This document shows positions 46,674 to 59,134 of a DNA stretch of 64,000 bases, one piece after another. How positions within the stretch are numbered: position 1 is the stretch's first letter; every line of letters begins with the position of its first letter. The notes beneath the pieces are model-generated. The model searched no databases. It was given only the letters and a program-made list of their open reading frames with translations, and had not been told where the DNA came from. Where the stretch lies: assembly GCF_001540865.1 (NCBI RefSeq), contig NC_033630.1, forward strand, positions 5,361,220 through 5,425,219. The letters run 5' to 3'. This DNA comes from Ananas comosus (lineage: Eukaryota; Streptophyta; Magnoliopsida; Poales; Bromeliaceae). The translations under genes and the position numbers were made by a program.

Positions 46674-49600
46674 GGCGACAGAAGGCGAAGAGAGTGGAAG
46701 AAGAAGAAGAAGAAGAAGAAGAAGGGAAATGGAAATGGGGTGGGGGGCGAGGGGTGGGGGGGTCGCTTAAAAAGGGGGAACGAAGACATTGGTTTCCGTT
46801 TTGTCGAGTAGCAGCACTGCACCTAACTAATGACGTGAAGTTGCACGAAAAAAAAGAAAAAGAAAAAGAAAAATCAACGAAAAAATTACTGACACCCCCT
46901 CAAATACAGACAAATTTGCAACACCCGCCTCAACTTCGGGCATTCACAAATTTAAGAAACTGATTTGCATGCTGTTAAAAATACAATAATAATAATTGTG
47001 TCTTTTTTTTGTTGGATATATTAGAGACGACTGCTGCAGTACGTGATAAATAATTTTTTTGGTTGCATACAATTGAAAATCATATTTATTAATTTTATCA
47101 TTCCATATCTGAAACAAAAATAATAAATTTTTTTGTTTAAATGGTGATTTATGAAACAAAAGCAAAAAGTCTTTCTATTTAAATAGTGATTTAGAAGATA
47201 ATTTTATCTTTTGTTTAGGTAAATCTTTTCATTATTTGTAGATTTGCGATCAATTTGGACGTAATTTTAATTACTGGGCGTGAGTTTCTTCGTATAATTC
47301 TAATTATAGCAGTTAAATTCAAATATATCAAATAAAAATTATATTTAACTTTACATATAGTTATAATTATAATTACATACAACCAAACATCCCTAGTTGC
47401 TCCCTGATTCTCACTTGAACTAATATTTGAGGGCTGCTAAGATATTGCCAAGTGTCCCTTACAATGTTGTTAATGACACGGCAATATCATTAATACTTCC
47501 TAAACTATAATTACTATATTCCAAACATTATTAGTAAATCCTAAGTATTATCATTACACACTAAATTCTAAATTCTAACTTCTCTACATATGTATGCCAT
47601 CATATCAACTAGTGTAGTTATCTGCACGATGCAGCGGACAGATATTATCGAAACGATTTTTTTATTATTGTTGATCATCGATGCTAGTATGAAATTGTAC
47701 ATATATCAAAAAAAATACAGTGAAAAGATGAAGAAAGAAAAAAAGAGAGAAAGAAAGAGAGGCGTAAAATGAAGGAATGACAAAATAATTTAAATAAAAT
47801 TATTAGCTAGATTAATAATTCAATTAATTTAAATAAAAATAATTTAAATAAAATTAGCTCAAGTTGCTATAAAATTTTCATATATAAACTTTAATATGAT
47901 TTAAATTGTATTTGTTCAATTAGATTTTAATTGTATAATAATAAATTTTATAAAATTATTTAGTGTATATATAAAATTATAAATTCGGGTAAGCAATTAT
48001 TTATAACATACATGCAAATCCTTTAAAAGAACATCTAATTCTAGAAATAAATCCTATAACAAAATATGTTTCTACCAGTTTATTATTTAACAATTTTACA
48101 TACATCTAAATAACTAGAAAAGAAATTGAAAAAAGCTAATAGATAGGGTGGTTAAAAAAAAACATTAAAGAAAAAGCAAAATACAAAAAAATTCTGATCA
48201 CTTGATTATCACCATATATACTATCAGTAGTAAGTTGATTATATATCCATACACTCTCTTTCACTTCTGTCGTCGCCGCCGATCTTCTACCACCACTGTC
48301 ATCCCCACCAAATAAACGACGGGATCTACGGATTCTATGAACTCGATACAATGCGACAGTGATGAAAGCGAGCGACTTTTACGGGAGAGGGAAAGGGTGA
48401 AAGAAGTTTAGCAAAAGTTGAAAAACGAAGAGACTAATAGAGACAAAGGGGAAGAAAAAATTAATTATTAATTAATTACATTAATAAAGAGAGAGAAGGT
48501 GGGGTTATTGCCTTATTGGAAGGTAAAGAGACGGACGTTAAAGAAGAGTAGAAGAGTTAGAACTATTGGAAGGTGAGGAGGTCTACGGTGAAGAAGATGA
48601 GAAAAAAATAATTAAAAAAAAATAATTTACAAAATATAAAAAAATGAGAGCTTGTGACGTCATCATTTGATATTGGGGATTCATATAAGAGTATAGATAA
48701 TATTGTGGGGTATCCAAGAGTAGAGTCGCCAAAGCATTTCTAAAAGTCCATTCATATATAGCCAATCTTTATTTAATATTTGTTTTAATGAACGTGATTT
48801 GCTTGACGGTGAGGTTCAACCAGTTTTGTCTTGCTGAAACTTTAGATGTGTCGTTAGTGACTTTTTAACATCGTTAGTGTTTATTTAGATCACAAATCAC
48901 TTAATTTCAATATATTATGTATAGTTAGATATTTTAGCCAAATACTTTTGTGTAGACGGCATTTTAACAATTTTTGTAAATAGTGAAAAGTAAAGGGAAC
49001 TGGATTTTATTTTAAATAGCACTGTAAAAATTTCTAATTGATTAAATTATCCTTTCAAAATTTTATTTAACCAACGAACTCTTTTCTTACTAACTTAGTA
49101 CCATGTTGGACAAAAATGAGAAAGAGGATGAATCGTTCATCGTCTTTAGAAAATGATGAATCATTTATCAATTTTTAGATTCATATTGTTGTTTATAATT
49201 TTATTTTTTTGGTATGGATTGATTATGAGCATGTTTGTGAGGTTGTTAGACTAATATGCGTATTATTACGAGTTGAATTAGAATACATCTAAAAGCACCA
49301 AGTTTTTAGCCTTTAGATATATCCCTTGACTACTAGTAACCTTTGGATCAAATGCTATTCCACTTACCACCATTCAATTCAAGTGGGCTACTATAATCCT
49401 AGCCCTATTCTAGCTCAATTTTTATTATTATAATTTTTGTTCAATTGTTAGGATTGTATAAGCTAGTAGGTAGTTAAATTTTTTTTGGATTGTTAGAACT
49501 GTATGTGATTTATTAAATTTTTATGTAATTATTAGAATTACGTATGAAAGAAACAATGAATCATTCATCATTTACTTTCTTTAGAAAAAGATAGTAAATG

Positions 49601-50773
49601 ATCTTCGTCCTTTTAATTTTATTAACATTTTTCCATCCTGGCATTGAGTTCTACAAAATCAGATTATTTGAGCAAATAAAATTATGGTAAGATCATTTGG
49701 CAGCCAAACTTAAAAATAGAATTTGAGAAAAAAATATAATTTTATTTACCGCACTTTTTCCAACTTATGTCAAAATAAATAGTTAAAATTCTCACTCACA
49801 TTAAAACTCTACTTTTCGTTTAAGTTTTTCCGATCCAAACATGCTATTTATGTAAAATGTTTTTATTGAAAGAATTACTACAATAAATAAGCCCAAGCAC
49901 CCTCATTGTGTTATGTGAAGTAAAGAGTATAATCAGTGGTAATTGATAAATTCGTATGAAAATAGTATTTTTTTTAAAAAATTTATTTTATATTAATGTG
50001 CAACATAGAAATTTTTTTATTATATATTATTATTTCTATATGGAATAATTGTGACATAGAAGGCTCTTCCAACTATATCTCATAAATTATCCCGAATAGA
50101 AAAAAAAAAATCCAAGCAAAGATTTTTCATGACATGCAAAAATGCAAGAACAAAATTGTTCTAAAACATCAATACAACATAGAAGTTATCAAATAAGAAA
50201 TAACCCTTAATTGGACATTTTTTTATCTTCCATGGCACAATAGAATTGGTTTAGAGCAAAACTTATAATATGGAATAACTCTTAGAAACAACACATTTTT
50301 CAACTTTAGAGTCCTATTTGGCCATCAGAACAAGTTTTTTTGAAAATTACTTGTTTGGTGTGAAAATTCTATTCAGTATTTGAAAGTTAGAAGTTTGATT
50401 TTAATTTCTTGAAAGATCTTGATATATATAATTTGATATTTGATAGAAAAGCATATTTCGCCTATAACGTAATTTCACCTAATAAAATAATTTATTTTAT
50501 TCTGAAAAAAAATAATTTAAAGTTGGAATACAATATAACATTTTAGACATTTGATTTACAGTCCTCACTACCAAATATATAAACATCTTGAGTGAATCAA
50601 AAAGATCTATGGGATAAGATATCTGCACATTCAAATAGGGTCTATATTTTTTAACTAACGCTTTCTCAATCAATATCTTTTTAATATTTGAATAGTTATA
50701 CTTATTTAAATTAAAAATTTTGTTAAACTATACCTCCTGTTACCTATTAATACTTTAATCACTATAACATTGA
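46674..50773. other. Aminotransferase promoter and intergenic DNA, no gene seen
   Basis: A (GAA)n run stands at about 46695-46723, in the 5' leader region. The remaining 4 kb is AT-rich without a supported ORF; all listed frames are short and lack family features. A degenerate MITE of the FB-B type may lie at about 49280-49420 (aaaagcaccaagtttttagcc). Confidence 0.4.
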
Positions 50774-50997
50774 GTCCGGCTGGGATACTATCGATAGCAC
50801 GAAGCATTTGGTACTATCAAATTTTCTGCCGTTAGATTTAGTTCTTTTATCATTTTCATCCGTTCGATTATATTATTCAACCAAACACCCGCTCAACTCC
50901 AGGGGAACCACATCATCCTAACTATATATCTTTTAATCCAATGGTGAAAAACTTAATAGCACAAGTCGTTCATGCTATTAATAGTATTTCAACCTAG
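50774..50997. repeat. Small MITE (family FB-B)
   Basis: Starts agtccggctgggatactatc and ends tattaatagtatttcaacct. It matches the reverse complement of 10957-11177 along its full length with scattered differences. The hairpin word ctatcgatag lies next to the left end. Confidence 0.75.
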
Positions 50998-51180
50998 CTC
51001 CTATAACATTATTTGCTAAAAGCAATTAAAATTATTGTTTAAAGATCACTAATAAAATTTTAATTTGGCGGACTTAAAATATTATTCCTCCAACAAATTA
51101 GGTGAAACATATTAGAAGTTTCACAAAAGGGGCAATTGCCTATATACCCCTGAAAAGTTTCCGGTTTTCTTATTTTTAAA

Positions 51181-52131
51181 ATTAACCACTTACATATTAT
51201 AGGCATATTTAGTGCATAGACTTTATTAACGGCTTAAGTAAAAAATCGGCATAAAAAGTTGATTAAATTTTTAATTTTCTACTTAATATAGACATGGCTT
51301 AAAAATGGCTTAGGCTTAATTGATTGATATGGAGATCGTCTTAGGCTTAGGCTTAATCGACTTAAAAAATAGGGCTTTAAAATTAACCACTTACATATTA
51401 TAGGCATATTTAGTGCATAGACTTTATTAACGGCTTAAGCAAAAAATCGGCATAAAAAGTTGATTAAATTTTTAATTTTCTACTTAATATAGACATGGCT
51501 TAAAAATGGCTTAGGCTTAATTGATTGATATGGAGATCGTCTTAGGCTTAGGCTTAATCGACTTAAAAAATAGGGCTTTAAAATTAACCACTTACATATT
51601 ATAGGCATATTTAGTGCATAGACTTTATTAACGGCTTAAGCAAAAAATCGGCATAAAAAGTTGATTAAATTTTTAATTTTCTACTTAATATAGACATGGC
51701 TTAAAAATGGCTTAGGCTTAATTGATTGATATGGAGATCGTCTTAGGCTTAGGCTTAATCGACTTAAAAAATAGGGCTTTAAAATTAACCACTTACATAT
51801 TATAGGCATATTTAGTGCATAGACTTTATTAACGGCTTAAGCAAAAAATCGGCATAAAAAGTTGATTAAATTTTTAATTTTCTACTTAATATAGACATGG
51901 CTTAAAAATGGCTTAGGCTTAATTGATTGATATGGAGATCGTCTTAGGCTTAGGCTTAATCGACTTAAAAAATAGGGCTTTAAAATTAACCACTTGCATA
52001 TTATAGGCATATAGACTTTATTAACGGCTTAAGCAAAAAATCGGTATAAAAAGTTGATTAAATTTTTAATTTTCTGCTTAATATAGAAATGGCTTAAAAA
52101 TGGCTTAGACTTAATTGATTGATATGGAGAT
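51181..52131. repeat. Tandem array, 201-bp unit, about 4.7 copies
   Basis: Units start with attaaccactta at 51181, 51382, 51583, 51784 and 51985. The second, third and fourth read as identical; the first differs at least by one base (aagtaaaaaa against aagcaaaaaa); the fifth is diverged, has a 10-base internal deletion and stops after about 147 bases. Each unit contains short ggcttaggcttaa sub-repeats. No coding. Confidence 0.93.
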
Positions 52132-52417
52132 TGGTGGTTCCAACCAAATCGACGCTAGCTAGAGTAGACAAATAGACGAGCGAGGGCTGCACGAAATAAT
52201 TAATTAACTATAAACTTCCCGTTTAATTTTTTCATAAACGATATACTTCCCATATATTCTTTTCAATCAATGCCATGTTCCCATATAACTTTACCCGTTT
52301 TACCATTAAAAGGTCTCTATTGCCGTCGAGTGACTGCCTTGAATTGATGTCCCCATATAATCTTTCTGAACCTTGTATTCTTCCCATAAAAGTTATAATC
52401 GGAAGATTCTCCCCATN

Positions 52418-52860
52418 GCTTCCGGCACGCAGACGGCCTCCGGCGAGATGGGATCGTCGTTGCAGCCCTCTTGCTCCCGGCGCCGGCCAAGACGGCGGAG
52501 GAGGAGGACGATGACGACGAGAGCGGCGGAGGAGGAGCTCGTGGAGGAGCCGATCCTGGAATGGAGGAGCTCCTGGAGGGCACGGAGCTTGCGCTTCAAA
52601 AGGGCGGAGAAGTTGGCGATGGTGGAGGCGCGCGGGGAGGGGACCAAGGGGAGGAGGTGGTCGCCCCAGCGGAAGCGCCTGGAGAGGACGACTTCGAGGA
52701 GGGACGGGAGGGAGTCGAGGGAGGGGCGAGGAAAGGAGGAGCGGGGGGTCGAAGGGGTCGCCGTCCTCTCCGCGACGATGGGTTGGGGTCGGGGTTGGGG
52801 ACGACGATAGGGGGAGGAGGGAGAAGGAGAATGACGAAGAGGATGAGGAGGATAACTTAA
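52418..52860 (-). other. GC-rich gene-like fragment next to an n
   Basis: Starts immediately after the unknown base at 52417. On the minus strand one frame stays open and reads words such as ASTIANFSALLKRKLRALQE, with Pro/Ser-rich sequence before and a hydrophobic Ala/Val/Leu stretch after, ending in the n. It looks like part of an exon, perhaps captured by the surrounding element. I do not recognise the family. Confidence 0.4.
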
Positions 52861-53090
52861 GGAATTAGTATAATGTGGTAGGGGCAAAATAGGTATTTTA
52901 TTTAGATTTTAACTCTAGTATACATTTAACCCATGTTTAACCTGAGTTAAGCTAACAGAGGATAACTGCAGGGATATTTTAGAATAACGGTGGAACATAT
53001 GAGGGGCATTTTAGAAAGAAAAAAAAAGCAAGGGTAGATCGGATATATCCGAGCGTATGAGGGGTATATAGGCAATTATCCCTCAATTAA

Positions 53091-53772
53091 ATTACTTACA
53101 ACGTACTAAATATATCTACTTTTGTTGTCTTTTTGTGAAGGGATAATTGCTTATTTAAAATTCATAACATAATTAGATAAAATTATTCAGATAAAAAAAA
53201 TTAAAATTTGAAAGGCATCAAAAAAGAGAAAAAAAAAAAGAAAACCAGGGGGAATTTCAAATATGCTACAGTTGAGGGGTTTCTCCACAAATCATAACCA
53301 AAACATAAGTATTCAGTATTCAGTAATGGTGGAAAGTGGGTTCTTCTTTTTCATTTTCCTGAGCATAGTGGTGACAACAATGGGCTTACGACAGAGAAAA
53401 AGACAGGGAGCAGGACAACAAAATCGGCACCAACACAATTATAAGGGTTAAAAAATTATCCTCACCTTAAACACATTAAATTGCTTAAAATTATTGGCCT
53501 GATAAAGCAAACCACTCATAGCACTTCATCCTCTTCTGTGTGGATTGTCTGCAGTGCGACAATCAATCAAGACTGTATACATATAGAGAGAGAGAGAATT
53601 TAGCTCTATAAAAGTAAAGAAACTCAATGAGCCATCCAACGTCTCAAAATTCGAACAATACTAATAAAAGAGACTTAATGGGACACGCCGTTACTTAATA
53701 ATGCTCTACGGATCTTAAGATGATCCGACGGTTAAAAATCACGAACACATTGAGCTCCCGTACTTTTTTTAA

Positions 53773-53801
<29 letters not shown>
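53091..53801. other. Intergenic with a possible degenerate MITE at about 53595-53780
   Basis: AT-rich. The stretch between gagagagagaatttagctct and gagctcccgtac is bounded by GA and CT/TA microsatellites like the MITEs at 10-12 kb. No coding. Confidence 0.4.
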
Positions 53802-53806
<5 letters not shown>

Positions 53807-54220
53807 TGAAAGTAAAATTAATCTATGAAATACCTCAATTCCGATTCGAAAATCGTGATAAAATAGGATCAAACCAAACCACTCGCTCCAACGGATCAAA
53901 TGCAAGATCACAAGATGGAAATTGCACTAGTTTCCACAACCCAAATGTCAAATCCTCCAAGACGAGAGTAAACTTTAAGAATTCAGTGATTGGGAGAAAA
54001 TCTCATTGGGAGAAGAAGAAGCAGAAAAGTAAGTGTCTTTTTTTGTTTTTTTTTTTTTTGTTTTTTTTGTTTTTTTTATGTTACATCCCTCCTTTCTCTC
54101 TGCACGTTTGTAACTGCTCGTACTGGGTGGTTTCCCAACCAACTAAGGAAACCACCTCTTAATGGGTTGGGTCGGATTTGCCCATCATGGGCGACCCGAA
54201 ACCCGATTAAAAAACCAACA
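53807..54220 (-). repeat. Copia 3' LTR
   Basis: On the minus strand begins TGTTGGTTTTTTAATCGGG and ends TTTTACTTTCA. It contains an A/G- and T-rich middle (poly-T with G interruptions on plus). The polypurine tract adjoins it at 54221. Confidence 0.93.
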
Positions 54221-54230
54221 TCTCCCACTC
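54221..54230 (-). promoter_or_regulatory. Copia polypurine tract
   Basis: On the minus strand GAGTGGGAGA directly precedes the 3' LTR, the position of the plus-strand primer. Confidence 0.8.
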
Positions 54231-55359
54231 GCACGTGATGGGCAAACAATTCCCATTATCTTGGTGATTTTCATACTGACAAATGGGTCGTGTGACCCGC
54301 GAGCCAACTCATAAGCCTATCTATGCACCTGTTAGAGATACATAATAGCTGTGAAAACCAAAATGATATTTTATTCTTACCCATATCATGACTCGCTATG
54401 CCCTAAACAAAATTAGTTATGTCAAATTAAGTATACCTAATCCCTCAAAATGGCTACACTTAATCTTTCTTTTCTTACTATGTATTCACAATTATGCTCC
54501 AACTTTTCTACAAAAGCAACATAAGTGGTCGACCGGTGAATACATATGCTTGACATAATCTAAAATGTCTTCCTTTTGTTCTCATACTTATCAGTTTTAG
54601 ACCAACCACTTTCCTAGACATGCCCCATAAGGCTAATTATTTCATCACCGCTGGAAACATGCTAAAGTAGCAAACATTGATCTATTATATCAGAATATAG
54701 ACATAAGTTACTAAGGGCACTTAAGAGACCATTGTATATTTAAGGTCTCGAGGAACTCACACAATAAGAATGCAGGGATTCTATTTATTTAACCTCATTT
54801 TCCTCATAGTCACTTTTACACACGCGGTATGAAACGCATGTTATGGTGTAATTTCTCCTCTAAGGAGCGTATGTCAAATAAAATCATAAACACCGTACAG
54901 ATTTCAGTTAAACACCTCATTGCATCTAACTCGAGTTCTCTATACAACAATTTTATCGTATTGTCTATCAGAGATCTCACATCTGGTAACTCAGGCTAAC
55001 ATGATTGTGGGGTCATCATGTTCGGTCCAAAAAGATACAAACAATTCAAATACAGACCTCATCTTGACTTTAGTCAAGGCGACATATATATGTACACTTT
55101 TAAACTCTCTTATAACACATCTCTGGTTTTCTTAAAAGATGAATGTACATTTGTCTCATCTCAGCACGCCTTCTTCGCATCTGAGGCAGTCGCTCGTGTG
55201 AGAAAGTCGACTACAGCCTGGTGACATACCTTTTAGATATCACATATTTTGTGCTAGTATCAATGTATACTTTTCACATAGAAAATAGAGTAGAGTGCAA
55301 ACTTCATTAATACAATGTACTAATACAACATTGTATGGTCAATCTTAAAGTACAGTACA
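54231..55359 (-). other. Copia 3' internal non-coding region
   Basis: About 1.1 kb between the end of pol and the polypurine tract. No ORF with family resemblance on either strand; it could hold a decayed third ORF, but nothing supports that. Confidence 0.5.
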
Positions 55360-57405
55360 TCATATTCTACGCAATCCTGACGATTCAACATGTGATCTGA
55401 ACACATCTCTTGTCAGAGGTTTTGTGAATGGATCAGCAACCATCAGATGCGTAGATATATACTGTAGAAACACATCCTTTTGTGCCACAATGTCTCTTAT
55501 AAAATTATTCTTTATATCTATGTGCTTTGTTCTTCCATGATATTTCGGATCCTTTACAAAAGCAATTGCAGCTTGATTGTCACACTGGATTTTCACAAAG
55601 TTAAAGTTATTTTTTGTTATTCCCAAACTTTGTAAAAATCTTCTCAACCAAACTGCCTCTTGTACTGCTGCTGAACATGCTACAAATTCAGCTTCTATGG
55701 TTGATATGCAGTACAATTTTGTTTCTTGCTATTCCAAGAGATGGCGCCATCGCTAAGTAAGAATACATAACCAGAAGTGGATTTGCGCTCATCCAGATCT
55801 CCTGCCGAATCTGCATCTGAATATCCCACCAAACGCAAACCTTTTCCTTGATAGCACAATGAATAATCTGCAATTCCTTTGAGATATCTAAGGATCCTTT
55901 TAACACCTTTCAAGTGTTTCATGCTAGGGTTTGATTGATAACGGCTCACTAAACCCACGACATAACATATATCTGGCCTCGTACACATGGTGGCATATAT
56001 TAGACTTCCAACAGCACTAGAGTAAGGAATTTTAGCCATTGCTTTTCTTTCTTCTGCAGTTTTAGGACACATATCAAGACTTAGGCCTTCACCCTTTGCT
56101 ATAGGAGTATCAATGGGATTACAATTCTGCATATTAAATCGTTCCAAAATTTTCTTGATATAAGACTCTTGTGAAAGACCCAATAATTTTCTAGAACGAT
56201 CTCTGTAAATTTTCACTCCAAGAATATATGCAGCATCCCCCATATCCTTTATTTCGAAATTAGAGTGTAACCACTCTTTAATGATACTCATGAATCCTTA
56301 TCATTTCCTGCCAACAGTATATCATCAACGTATAGAGATAAAATTGTAAATTTACACTCTTCACGTTTAATATATACACAATGATCCGCATTGATCATAT
56401 TAAAATCATAAGATGTTACAGCTCTATGGAATCTCAAATACCATTGTCTGGATGATTGTCTTAGGCCATATAAGGATTTTTTTAGTTTACAAACTTTATT
56501 TTCTTGGCCATCAACTTCAAAACCCGAATGTTGATCCATATAAATTTCTTCATCCAACTCACCATTGAGAAAAGCTGTTTTAACATCCATTTGATATAAC
56601 TCTAAATCTAAATGAGTTACTATGGTAAGAATTAGACGAATGGAGGTAAAACGCACTACCGGTGAAAAGGTTTTCTCGTAATCAATACCCTCTTGTTGAG
56701 TATAATCTTTCGCCACTAGGCGAGCCTTATACCTTTCAATGGATCCATCTGCCTTGCGTTTAATTTTGAGAACCCATTTGTTCCCTATAGTCTTGCGCCC
56801 TGGTGGCAGATCAACCAAGTCCCAGACATGGTTGGATTTTATTGACTCCATTTCTTCTTCCATTGCAATTTTCCATTGTTCTTTCTCTGGGCAAGATAAA
56901 GCATTTCTTACATTCTTAGGTTCGGCTTCATCATGTGAAGCTACCATAAAGGCTTCACCCTCAATCTCAAATCGTCGTCGAGGAATGATTTGACGATTGC
57001 TTCTTCGCAATTTTAAACCATGTGAATCATATTCACTCCCACTAGGTTCATGTGTGTCGTCACCAATGAAGTCTTCAATTTCACATAATTGAAATTCCTT
57101 GTCAATTTCACCTTTACTGGAAAATTCATCCTCTATGAATGTGGCATCACGTGATTCTATTTCAGTTAAACCTCCCTCGGAATGTTCACCTAAGAACACA
57201 TAACCTTTTAATTATTCTGAGTATCTTATAAAGATACATTTCTTCCCTTTAGGACCTAGTTTTTCATACTTGTGGGAAGAATCATGGACATAGGCTGTCG
57301 ACCCCCATGGTCGTAAATAAGTTAAATCAGGTCTTCTACCTGTCCATAACTCATAGGGAGTAGATGCAACTGATTTAGAAGGTATCATTTGAAGTATATA
57401 AGCTA
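55360..57405 (-). pseudogene. Copia pol: integrase end, reverse transcriptase and RNase H
   Basis: Resumes after the hAT-like insertion with the integrase C-terminal region (VASTPYELWTGRRPDL), then a TAA at 57214-57212 where the frame otherwise continues into YVFLGEH. The reverse transcriptase follows: WKIAMEEEMESI, KARLVAKDYTQQEGIDY, FLNGELDEEIYM and the catalytic YVDD at 56332-56321. One-base frameshifts occur near 56290, just after the YVDD region, and near 55710 before the RNase H box containing STIEAEFVACSAAVQEAVWL and PLTRDVFRSHVE. It ends at the stop at 55360. Inactive as it stands. Confidence 0.93.
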
Positions 57406-57413
57406 CTGTTAAA

Positions 57414-57996
57414 TAGGGGTGTTAACGAGCCGAACACAAGCGAGCTGGGGTCGCGCTCCGTGTTCGGTCGTTTATTAAACGAGCCGAACACGAGCTGGCT
57501 CGTTAAAGTATCGAGCCAAAAAATTCAGCTGTGTTCGGCTGTTTATTAACGAGCCAAACACGAGCTGGCTCACGAGCTGGCCAACGACAATAAAATAAAC
57601 AAAAGATTAAATATATATGAAAATAAATTTTATAATCTATCATTAGACTTTGATATATTGTTGAAACTTTACATATAATGAGCCTTTTTATAATTAAGCT
57701 CGCATTTATATTTTTATTTTTACTAAAATTAAATAATAAAATATATAATATATTATATTATTTATTTATTATATAAAAATATAAACTAAATAAATTTATA
57801 ATATAAAATATATGTATTCGAGCTGTTATCGAGCAACACGACGAGCTGACCCCGCTCGTGTTCGGTCGTTTATTAAACGGTTTTGAAAATCCAGCTCGTG
57901 TTCGGTCGTTTACTAAACGAGGCGAGCCGATCTCGAGCTCATTTCGAGCCGAACACGAGTTGGCTCGCGAACAGCGAGCTGGATTGCCACCCCTAG
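57414..57996. mobile_element. hAT-like MITE inserted in the Copia integrase
   Basis: Starts TAGGGGTGTTAACGAGCC and ends GATTGCCACCCCTAG, so its ends are inverted. Flanked by CTGTTAAA (57406-57413) and CTGTTAAT (57997-58004), an 8-bp duplication with one mismatch. Excising it joins the integrase frame at the Ala-Leu-Leu-Thr position. Same family as 42253-42939 and 62409-63489. Confidence 0.85.
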
Positions 57997-59134
57997 CTGT
58001 TAATAAAGCATCTCCCCAAAAGAAAATGGAAAGATTTGCTTGTGCCATCATGGATCTAACCATTTCTAGTAAGGTCCTATTTCTTCTCTCTGCAACACCA
58101 TTTTGTTGCGGAGTTCCAGGAATGGTCAGTTGCCTTTCAATGCCCTTTTCATTACATAATTATTTGAATTGTTCAGATAGATACTCCCTACCCCTATCAG
58201 TTCTCAAAGCTTTAATCCTTCTATCTAACTGATTCTCTACAAGGTTAACATAACGTTTGAAGCAATCCAATGCTTCTGATTTGTGAGCAATCAGATAGAT
58301 GTAACCAAAACGGGTGAAGTCATCTATAAAAGTAATGAAATATGATGCACCATGTCTTGCCCTAACATTCATTGGACCACATATATCAGAATGAATTAAT
58401 TGCAGTGAATATTCGGCTCTTGTTCCTTTACCAAATGGTTTTCTAGTTGTTTTTCCAGCTAGACAGTGTTCACATCTAGGCAAATCAATTGCAGTGAGTG
58501 AACCTAACAGACCATGTTTAGCAAGCCTATTCATCCTTTCTTGACCAACATGTCCTAGTCTAGCATGCCAAACATTTGTATTCACATTTGTATTGCTACA
58601 AGAAGCGATTGATGAAAAACAACTACCAACATAATTATGTATATTATGTTCACAATCCAATACAAAGAAACCATTTAATAAGTAGCCAGAACCATAATAA
58701 ACATAGTCATAAAATATGTCCATATGATTGTTGCAGAAATTTAAACCATAGCCTAAACCTAAAAGAACAGATACAGAGACCAAGTTTCGTCGAATCTCTG
58801 GAGCATATAGGACATCATGTAGGAGTAAGGTTCGGCCACCACGCAACACCAACTTGCACGTGCCTATCCCTTTTACGTCAACTTTCGCATTGTTTCCTAC
58901 ATATATCCATTTAGTTCCAGTTTGGACTCGACGATACTCTACAAATGCACCTCGGTCTCCTGCTACATGATCTGTAGCTCCTGAGTCTACAATCCACAAA
59001 GGATAAGAATCTGTGAGCAACACTGTACTAGAAACATAAACAGTATTAAGAAAAATAGAATAAAATGCTACCTTTTTCTGCTCGGTACACTCACGAGCAA
59101 AGTGACCCAACTTGCCACAGTTATAGCACTTCAT
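57997..59134 (-). pseudogene. Copia zinc knuckle, protease and integrase core
   Basis: In frame from 59134: the CCHC knuckle CYNCGKLGHFAREC, the aspartic protease active site WIVDSGATDHV (near 58980), the integrase HHCC zinc module (WHARLGHVGQERM ... CEHCLAGK) and the core with HSDICGPM, ITFIDDFTRFGYIY and RTDRGREYL, in which the catalytic Asp residues are visible. A TAA at 58162-58160 interrupts the frame after EQF-K. The frame then continues through GTPQQNGVAERRNRTLLE, where the third catalytic residue of the D,D-35-E triad (Glu) lies, and is cut by the MITE at 57996. Confidence 0.93.

Larger units (their letters stand above)
51129..53090. mobile_element. Composite element with short terminal inverted repeats
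   Basis: The left end gggcaattgcctatatacccct is matched in inverse by aggggtatataggcaatta at the right. Between them lie the 201-bp tandem array, an n, a GC-rich gene-like block and a tail with cattttagaa words. The target duplication is unclear. The two halves could also be separate elements joined at the n. Confidence 0.5.

Noticed and set aside
46607..46822. 71-codon minus ORF at the start of the aminotransferase gene
   Set aside because: It is in another frame of exon 1 and its leader; the ATG at 46673 in the spliced frame is supported by the downstream exons.
51181..52131. CRISPR-like or centromeric array
   Set aside because: Units are contiguous without spacers, which excludes CRISPR; fewer than five copies do not support a centromere.
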